NCBI RefSeq assembly: GCF_014851905.1
Contig: NZ_JACVAQ010000001.1
Span: forward strand, 186,001 to 250,000
Length of the DNA stretch: 64,000 nt
Reading direction: 5' to 3'
DNA from: Pseudomonas sp. PDM14
GTDB taxonomy: Bacteria > Pseudomonadota > Gammaproteobacteria > Pseudomonadales > Pseudomonadaceae
The notes under the pieces are model-generated. The model was not told the origin of the DNA and did not search any database. It saw only the letters and a program-made list of their open reading frames with translations. This document shows, one piece after another, positions 59,238-64,000 of the stretch; the first letter of the stretch is position 1; each line of letters opens with the position of its first letter. Position numbers and translations under genes: made by a program.

Positions 59238-59251
59238 TTCGCGCGGCGCAC

Positions 59252-59279
59252 AAAAAAGGCACCCTGCGGTGCCTTTTTT
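59252..59279 (+). terminator. Strong rho-independent terminator
   Basis: AAAAAAGGCACC and GGTGCCTTTTTT form a perfect 12-bp palindrome around CTGC, with the T-run on the plus strand and an A-run giving the same on the minus strand. It ends the DUF3509-like operon and, from the other side, any transcript of the beta-lactamase pseudogene. Confidence 0.95.
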
Positions 59280-59291
59280 ATTGCCTGCCGC

Positions 59292-60179
59292 TCAGCCCTG
59301 CCAGTGCGCCACGGCGCGCGCGGCACGGGCAATCGCCGCGTTGTTCGCCGGCGCCTGCGCGTCGTCGTGATAGGTGTAGATCGCCAACACCAGCGGTGCC
59401 TGCTGCGGGCGCCAGAGCACGGCCACATCATGCGCCGTGCCATAAGCGCCAGTGCCGGTCTTGTCGCCCACCCGCCACGGCGCCGGCACCCCGGCACGGA
59501 TGCGCGCACCGCCGGTGGTATTGCCCAGCAGCCAGGTTTACAGACGTTGGCGCTGGGCGGCATTCAACGCCTCGCCGAGCACCGTGCGTTGCAGGGTCCG
59601 GACCATCGCGACCGGCGTGGTGGTGTCGCGCGGGTCGCCAGGGATGGCGCTGTTCAGCTCGGTCTCCCAGCGCTCCAGGCGGAACGTGCGGTCGCCAATC
59701 GAACGGGCGAATGCGGTCACCGCTTGTGGCCCGCCGAGAATCTTCATCAGCAGATTGGCCGCGGCGTTGTCGCTGTACTGGATGGTCGCCGCGCACAGCG
59801 CATCCACGGTCATGCCGCTGTCCAGGTGCTGCGCGCAGATCGGCGAATGGCTGATCAGGTCGCTCTTCTGGTAACGAATAAGCCGCTGCAGCAGGGTGCT
59901 GTCCTGCATGCTGCGCTGCAGAATGGCCGCCGCCAGTACGACCTTGAAGGTACTGCACAGCGGAAAGCGCTCGTCACCGCGGTAGCTCAGCTGCGCGCCA
60001 CTGCCGGTGTCGAGGACGAACACGCCGAGGCGGCCGCCCAACTCCTGCTCGATACGCATCAATGCGGCCAAGGTCGCAGGCGTGTCCGATTTTCCACCCG
60101 CCCACGCGCCATACACCGGCAGCAGCGACAGGGCGCCAGCCAGGTGCAGAAAATGACGACGGTTCAGCGAGATGGGCAT
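59292..60179 (-). pseudogene. Class A beta-lactamase broken by an in-frame TAA
   Basis: Read from ATG 60179 to TGA 59292 the frame is intact except for one TAA at 59538-59540. The N-terminus [15 protein letters not shown] is a Tat-like signal. Active-site motifs are in place: CSTFKVV (Ser70, Lys73), [10 protein letters not shown] (SDN loop) and [12 protein letters not shown] (Glu166). After the stop the same frame gives [16 protein letters not shown] and [12 protein letters not shown], with the essential KTG. The truncated 213-residue product lacks KTG and the last strands and helix, so it should be inactive. Read through it would be about 295 residues, the normal size. The Cys just before Ser70 recalls carbapenem-hydrolysing class A enzymes, but their second Cys is not evident. 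Confidence 0.85.
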
Positions 60180-60302
60180 GACAGGCTCCTGCGACGACTC
60201 AAGCGCGCATGCTAGCGCATCGAACAGCCATGCCGGCTAGCGCACGCTGGCGCGAAGCGATATCTGCCAGAATCGGGCGCTGCCCCCCGAGGTTTCATCG
60301 CC

Positions 60303-60656
60303 ATGCCAGTTCGCCGCCTCATCTCCCCTCTGCTGCTTGCCGGCCTGCTGGTAGACGGCGCCTCGGTCGTTGCCGGTAGCGGCGAATACGAGCTGCCTTG
60401 GCAGAACCCACAGGAGGTGCTTGCCTACCGCTCCTGCGGCTGCGGCGACAGCTGCTGGGTTGCCGAGGTGCGCGATGCGCAGAGCCAGGCGGTGAAACTG
60501 CGCCTGCGCTGCGATTGCGAGCAGCTATTCGTCAGCCAGGCGGACCGCAGCAGCACCGAGCGCCCGTTGGCGCAGAGCTGTGCGGCGATCAATCAGCACG
60601 CGGACAAGCCGACGGCCATCGGCGAGGCGCTGGAGCGGTTGCTGCAGCAGCCCTGA
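60303..60656 (+). CDS. Secreted Cys-rich small protein, unknown
   Basis: 117 residues with a Sec signal (MPVRRLISPLLLAGLLVDG, cleavage near VVA/GSG). The mature part has six Cys, clustered as SCGCGDSC, LRCDCEQ and QSCAAIN, suited to disulfides or metal binding. No family recognised. The ATG at 60303 starts the signal peptide; no strong ribosome binding site. It converges on mdaB with 10 bp between stops. Confidence 0.65.
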   Translation: MPVRRLISPLLLAGLLVDGASVVAGSGEYELPWQNPQEVLAYRSCGCGDSCWVAEVRDAQSQAVKLRLRCDCEQLFVSQADRSSTERPLAQSCAAINQHADKPTAIGEALERLLQQP

Positions 60657-60666
60657 TCGGCTGCAG

Positions 60667-61251
60667 TCAGAGCCCGAACACCGCCTTCAGGTGCGCCTCG
60701 TAGCGGGCGATGTCGGCGTCGATATCCGGACGCTTCATCACATCGACCGCGAGGAAGGTCGGCAGGCTGCTCATGCCGAGGAACTGGTTGGCCTTGTGGA
60801 ACGGGAAGTACACGGCATCCACGCCCTTGCCCTCGAAGAAATCGCTGGGGTCATCGAAGGCTTGCTGCGGGGCGTTCCAGGTGGCCGAGATCATGTACTG
60901 CCTGCCCTGCAGCAAACCGCCGCTGCCGTACTTCTGCGAGGCATCGGAACGCGTACGGCCATCGTTGGCGTAGAGGCTGCCGTGGCCGGCAGTGAACACC
61001 TCGTCCATGTACTTCTTCACGGTCCACGGCGCGCCCATCCACCAGCCCGGCATCTGCCAGATCACCACGTCGGCCCAGAGGAACTTGGCCACTTCTTCGT
61101 CGAGGTCGTAACCGCCGTCGATGAAGGTGGCCTGGACATCGAAGCCGGCGCGGTCGAGGAAGGCGATGGCGGCATCATGCAGGGTTTCGTTGTAACGGCC
61201 AGCGGAGTGGGCGAACTGTTTGCCGCCGTTGAGCAGAAGGATCTTTTTCAT
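60667..61251 (-). CDS. mdaB: NAD(P)H:quinone oxidoreductase MdaB
   Basis: 194-residue flavodoxin-like FAD enzyme (E. coli MdaB has 193) that reduces quinones by two electrons and protects against redox-cycling drugs. KKILLLNGGKQFAHSAGRYN binds the flavin phosphate. VVIWQMPGWWMGAPWTVKKY and GGLLQGRQYMISATWNAP are strongly conserved in MdaB. The ATG at 61251 is the family start; upstream codons to 61329 lack a site. It is divergent from a small monooxygenase-type gene, with a 7-bp inverted repeat in the shared promoter region. Confidence 0.93.
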   Translation of the reverse strand: MKKILLLNGGKQFAHSAGRYNETLHDAAIAFLDRAGFDVQATFIDGGYDLDEEVAKFLWADVVIWQMPGWWMGAPWTVKKYMDEVFTAGHGSLYANDGRTRSDASQKYGSGGLLQGRQYMISATWNAPQQAFDDPSDFFEGKGVDAVYFPFHKANQFLGMSSLPTFLAVDVMKRPDIDADIARYEAHLKAVFGL

Positions 61252-61338
61252 CGAGGAATGCCTCATCAGGGAATCGATGGGCCGCACGGTAACGGGCGAG
61301 CGCAGGCGGAAAAAGCCGCAGCGGGGCAAATGACATTT

Positions 61339-61368
61339 GAGTAAACAGCATCAATCAAGCATTTACTC
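61339..61368. promoter_or_regulatory. Inverted repeat between mdaB and the ABM gene
   Basis: GAGTAAA and TTTACTC, 16 bp apart, between the divergent starts. It is about 90 bp from the mdaB ATG and 47 bp from the other. Size and spacing fit the site of a dimeric repressor or LysR-type regulator sensing quinones; no such regulator is adjacent. Confidence 0.55.
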
Positions 61369-61415
61369 TTGCTTTAAAGTCTGCAGCCTTTGCCAGCCGA
61401 CACGGGAAACTACCC

Positions 61416-61733
61416 ATGAGCACGCCCTACGCGTTCATCCTCCACGCCCACACCCAGCCGGAAAAATCCGCCGCGTTCGCCGAACTGTTCGCCGCCTACG
61501 TCGCCCCCAGCCGGGCCGAAGCCGGCTGCATCGAGTACCACATGCTGCGCGACGCGCAGGACCCGAGCCTGTTCATCTTCTTCGAGGTCTGGCAATCCAG
61601 GGCGCACTTCGACGAGCACGTCGCGCTGCCGCACATGCAGCGCTTCCACGAGCAGCGCATGGACTATCTGGCCCGCGACTTCGATGTCCGCCTGATCGAC
61701 ATGCTCAGCCCGGCATCCGCCAGTAAAGGCTGA
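61416..61733 (+). CDS. Antibiotic biosynthesis monooxygenase (ABM) domain protein
   Basis: 105-residue dimeric alpha-beta barrel protein of the ABM/YgiN type: FILHAHTQPEKSAAFAELFA, SRAEAGCIEYHMLRDAQDP, FIFFEVWQSRAHFDEHVALP, HMQRF. In E. coli the MdaB-YgiN pair acts in a quinol/quinone redox cycle; the divergent mdaB here suggests the same partnership. The ATG at 61416 is the family start; the upstream sequence is weak in purines. Confidence 0.88.
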   Translation: MSTPYAFILHAHTQPEKSAAFAELFAAYVAPSRAEAGCIEYHMLRDAQDPSLFIFFEVWQSRAHFDEHVALPHMQRFHEQRMDYLARDFDVRLIDMLSPASASKG

Positions 61734-62068
61734 GCAGCGGCGGGAGCGGCGCGCCGAGCAGGGTTATCGAACCGCCCGCCTGGTGAGGGGTCCGAATTAA
61801 TGCTGGGATCGCACCCGTTCACCGCGCATTGGCGGTGGCGACAGGCGCTGTCTGTCGCCACCCCTGCTCGCAGCCAGGTGATCCAACCAGGGCTGCTAGC
61901 GGTTGACCGCTCCGTCCACGAGCGGCCAGCCAGCGATGCGTGATCCGTTCGCTGATGCGACTCCACCAGGAAGCCCATTCGGCTCCTGCAGCAGGCACGC
62001 GGCCCTCGCCGCATCGACCTGAGGCAGACCGGGTGACGCTGGTCTTGTACCGATACAGGAGATTCATC
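61734..62068. other. Intergenic region with a strong hairpin, no gene seen
   Basis: GGTGGCGACAG (61834-61844) and CTGTCGCCACC (61852-61862) form a perfect 11-bp stem with a 7-nt loop, 100 bp after the ABM gene. No T-run follows. It could be a transcript end, a leader structure of the next gene or a dispersed palindrome. AGGAG before 62069 is a ribosome binding site. Confidence 0.5.
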
Positions 62069-62353
62069 ATGGTCATGCACTACAAGGTCGACGGCCATCT
62101 GGCCTGTGGCAATCACGGCACCAACCTCACCTCCACCCGCGAACTGGCCCGGGTGAAATGCCGCACCTGCCGCAATACCGAAGTGTTCAAGGAAGCCCGG
62201 CGCACCGCCCGTAATGCAGCGCGCCGCGCCGCCCGCAAGGCCAAGGCGGAAAACGCCGCGAACGACTGGCGCAGTGCCTGGCAGCAGCGCCTCACCGCCC
62301 TGCCCGGCACCAGCCGCCTGCCGCGCGGTTTCGCCGACCAGGCCTTCGTCTAG
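62069..62353 (+). CDS. Small basic Cys-containing protein, unknown
   Basis: 94 residues: HYKVDGHLACGNHGTNLTST, then VKCRTCRNTEVFKEARRTAR, then an Ala/Arg-rich helix and RLPRGFADQAF. Three Cys (LAC, KCRTC) plus His could make a small zinc knuckle; the basic helix suggests nucleic-acid binding. No family recognised with certainty. The ATG at 62069 follows AGGAG at 6 nt. It is convergent with the two-component genes. Confidence 0.68.
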   Translation: MVMHYKVDGHLACGNHGTNLTSTRELARVKCRTCRNTEVFKEARRTARNAARRAARKAKAENAANDWRSAWQQRLTALPGTSRLPRGFADQAFV

Positions 62354-62394
62354 CCGCCTGATGCAGAGCCGAGCACCGTTGTCGGTGCTCGGGC

Positions 62395-63057
62395 TCAGGC
62401 GCTGAGCCGTGCGCCCTGCTCGCCGGTACGCAGCACGCCGGTGTCGATGGCCAGGTGCACCAGCTCGGCCTGCGATGCCACTTGCAGCTTCTGCTTGAGC
62501 AGGGTCATGTGGTTGGACACGGTCTTGCTGCTGATGCACAGCTTCTCGGCGATCTGCCGCGCCGGCAGGCCGCGGGCGAACATCACGAAAATCTCGAATT
62601 CACGCTGGGTCATGTCGCGCAGGCGCGGGTCGTGCCCCTCGCCCTTGTGCGGGTTGCAGGCCATCTGCGTGGCCAGGCGCTGCTCCAGGTAGACATGCCC
62701 GGCCGTGACCCAGCGCACCGCCTCGAGCAACACTTCGGGGCTCGCGCTCTTGCTCACGTACCCCGTGGCGCCGGCCTCCAGCGCCTGGCGCACCAGGCTC
62801 AGCTCGTCATGCAGACTGAAGAACAGCACACGCAGTTGCGGCAGGCGCTGGCGCAGGCGTCGGGTCGCCTCGAAGCCGCTGATACCAGGCAAGCCGATGT
62901 CCATGATGACCAGGCTGGGGATGCTTTCCTGCACCCGCTGCTGGGCCTCCTCGCCGCTCGCCGCCTCGCTTACCTGCACCTCGGGAAACACCGCGCGCAG
63001 CAGGCTGGCGTAGCCCTGGCGGACCACGGCGTGATCGTCGACCAGCAGAATCTTCAT
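62395..63057 (-). CDS. NarL/FixJ-family response regulator
   Basis: 220 residues: receiver domain (KILLVDDHAVVRQGYASLLR, acceptor Asp in VIMDIGLPGISG near 53, Lys in GYVSKSASPE) and a LuxR-type helix-turn-helix (MTQREFEIFVMFARGLPARQ, then CISSKTVSNHMTLLKQKLQV). The start at 63057 overlaps the stop of the sensor kinase gene as ATGA, so the two form a cognate pair. Targets are unknown. It is not the AgmR/ErbR-like type by eye, and it lies 45 kb from exaA, so a link to ethanol is not supported. Confidence 0.92.
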   Translation of the reverse strand: MKILLVDDHAVVRQGYASLLRAVFPEVQVSEAASGEEAQQRVQESIPSLVIMDIGLPGISGFEATRRLRQRLPQLRVLFFSLHDELSLVRQALEAGATGYVSKSASPEVLLEAVRWVTAGHVYLEQRLATQMACNPHKGEGHDPRLRDMTQREFEIFVMFARGLPARQIAEKLCISSKTVSNHMTLLKQKLQVASQAELVHLAIDTGVLRTGEQGARLSA

Positions 63058-63779
63058 GGGTGGTTCTCCACAGGCAGGCACAGTAGAAGGGTCCAGCCGC
63101 GCCGCTGACGGCGGGCGATTCGCAGCTCGCCACCGAGTTCGCTTGCGCGGCGCATCATCGATTGCAAACCCAGGCCGGCGCTGTCGCCGGCACCGCCGCG
63201 GCCGTTGTCACTGAGCACGAACATCAACCGCCCACTGCGCCATCGCAGGCGGAGACGCACCTGGCTGGCCACGGCGTGCCGGGCCACATTGCTCAGCGCT
63301 TCCTGCAGCAGCAGGCGGATCGCGCGAACCGCTTCGGGTCGCAACGCCGACAGGCTGAACGGAACATGCAGAACACAGCGCAAGCCATGATCACGCTGCC
63401 AGCGCGAGGCAAGCGCCTGCAGCATCGGTTGTAGGCGTTCCGGCTCACCAGGCAGGCCATCGAGCACGCGCCGGAAGCCCTCCTGCAGCGCCTGGCAGTT
63501 CTGCGCCAGTGCCGCAACGTTCGGCTGCATCGGCGCCTCGCCGACGAGCGCGAGCACGGCGAGTTGCGCGCGGATGGCTACCAGGTACTGGCCGAGGTCA
63601 TCGTGAACCAGCTGCGCCAGGCGTGTACGCTCGGCACGCCGCAGTTGGTTCAGCTGCCGTTGCAGCGCGGCATTGCGCGCCTCGCTGCGCTGCAGCTGCT
63701 GGTGCACTGTTTCCGGCGCGTTGCGCAGGTCCGGGTATGCAGGTGCGGCACGGGTGTCGAGACAGCGGACGTTGGGCAT
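63054..63779 (-). CDS. Cytoplasmic HisKA_3 sensor histidine kinase
   Basis: 241 residues, no membrane segment or sensor domain. An N-terminal coiled coil (VHQQLQRSEARNAALQRQLN) leads to the HisKA_3 motif RLAQLVHDDLGQYLVAIRAQ with the acceptor His near 59. An ATPase domain follows (LLQEALSNVARHA, DNGRGGAGDSAGLGLQSM). Such short kinases usually need a partner sensor; the partial gene just upstream may supply it. The ATG at 63779 has a weak site; it lies 9 bp after that gene's stop, so coupling is likely. Confidence 0.9.
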   Translation of the reverse strand: MPNVRCLDTRAAPAYPDLRNAPETVHQQLQRSEARNAALQRQLNQLRRAERTRLAQLVHDDLGQYLVAIRAQLAVLALVGEAPMQPNVAALAQNCQALQEGFRRVLDGLPGEPERLQPMLQALASRWQRDHGLRCVLHVPFSLSALRPEAVRAIRLLLQEALSNVARHAVASQVRLRLRWRSGRLMFVLSDNGRGGAGDSAGLGLQSMMRRASELGGELRIARRQRRGWTLLLCLPVENHP

Positions 63780-63788
63780 GGCGCGATT

Positions 63789-64000
63789 TCAGTTGAGCTG
63801 CGTCGCGTCATCGACCAGGGTCGCGTAGACCGGCCCGGGCGCCGTGTCGATCACCAGTAGCGTGGCGTCCGCGCAGCGCGCGGCGACGCAGACCGGCAAC
63901 GCCTGGCCGTGATGCGCCTCACTGACGGGCTGCGCCGTAACCGGGGTGCCGTCGGCAACGGTCAGCAGGCGGTCGAAACCGATCAGGCTGGCGATCAGCA
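63789..64000 (-). CDS. C-terminal part of an unknown protein, cut by the window edge
   Basis: Open frame of 69 codons ending TGA at 63789, entering from the right edge: GFDRLLTVADGTPVTAQPVS, then LPVCVAARCADATLLVIDTA, then YATLVDDATQLN. Codon third positions are GC-rich, as in the neighbours, so it is coding. No family is recognised from this fragment. It sits 9 bp upstream of the kinase gene on the same strand and may encode a sensor or accessory partner of the two-component pair. Confidence 0.65.
   Translation of the reverse strand, partial: LIASLIGFDRLLTVADGTPVTAQPVSEAHHGQALPVCVAARCADATLLVIDTAPGPVYATLVDDATQLN

Noticed and set aside
62395..63779. The two-component pair as the regulator of exaA (ExaDE/ErbSR type)
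   Set aside because: The regulator does not resemble AgmR/ErbR by eye and lies 45 kb from exaA with unrelated genes between.

Overview
The window is GC-rich DNA with the gene content, repeats and gene order of a member of the Pseudomonadaceae (Pseudomonas in the broad sense). It carries PQQ-dependent ethanol oxidation genes (exaA, exaB, exaC types), REP-like hairpins with the GTTCCCACGC...GCGTGGGAAC core, a chromate transporter, DUF3509-like proteins and an MqoA-type malate:quinone oxidoreductase. The species cannot be fixed from the sequence alone. Everything below comes from reading the sequence and remembered family knowledge; no search was run.

Region 1 (1-18 kb) is a periplasmic alcohol-oxidation island. 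A quinohaemoprotein alcohol dehydrogenase and an AldA-type aldehyde dehydrogenase form one operon behind a sigma-54 promoter with two upstream activator sites. ExaC-type acetaldehyde dehydrogenase follows, then a chemoreceptor divergent from an orphan periplasmic binding protein, a repetitive secreted protein, and malate:quinone oxidoreductase (needed for growth on C2 compounds in Pseudomonas). Next comes the quinoprotein relay set (SoxH-like metallohydrolase, EthD-like protein, SoxYZ-like carrier, cytochrome c550 ExaB) divergent from exaA. exaC and exaB share an 18-bp promoter motif.

Region 2 (18-32 kb) has a secreted pentapeptide-repeat protein, a PL7 alginate lyase, a DUF3509-like gene with a sigma-54 promoter, a PaoABC-like molybdenum aldehyde oxidoreductase with its maturation genes (xdhC, mocA-like), an FKBP isomerase, a hybrid sensor kinase and a ChrA transporter.

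Region 3 (32-37 kb) is a compact kaiC-kaiB-kaiB-sensor kinase operon read leftward. Every junction down to the kinase overlaps as ATGA, but the PAS-kinase-receiver gene is split by an in-frame TAG.

Region 4 (37-50 kb) holds a Crp/Fnr regulator, an 8.6-kb cyclic beta-1,2-glucan synthase gene, a CsbD-like/diguanylate-cyclase operon, a secreted ClpP-like protein and a glyoxalase-fold protein.

Region 5 (50-56 kb) is a cobalamin-riboswitch-controlled TonB receptor plus ABC importer. The riboswitch is interrupted, in the loop of a peripheral hairpin, by a 138-bp MITE-like element with near-perfect terminal inverted repeats and a 5-bp target duplication. A diverged copy of the element lies next to exaC.

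Region 6 (56-64 kb) contains a TauE/SafE transporter with a LysR regulator, a hemerythrin-like protein, a second DUF3509-like operon whose sigma-54 promoter has exactly the same site spacing as the one at 20.8 kb, a class A beta-lactamase broken by an in-frame TAA, mdaB with a divergent monooxygenase, and a two-component system running off the right end.

The most unusual signals are the element-in-riboswitch, the matched pair of sigma-54 promoters, the two in-frame stop codons, and a lipoprotein gene with a strong ribosome binding site but no ATG/GTG/TTG.
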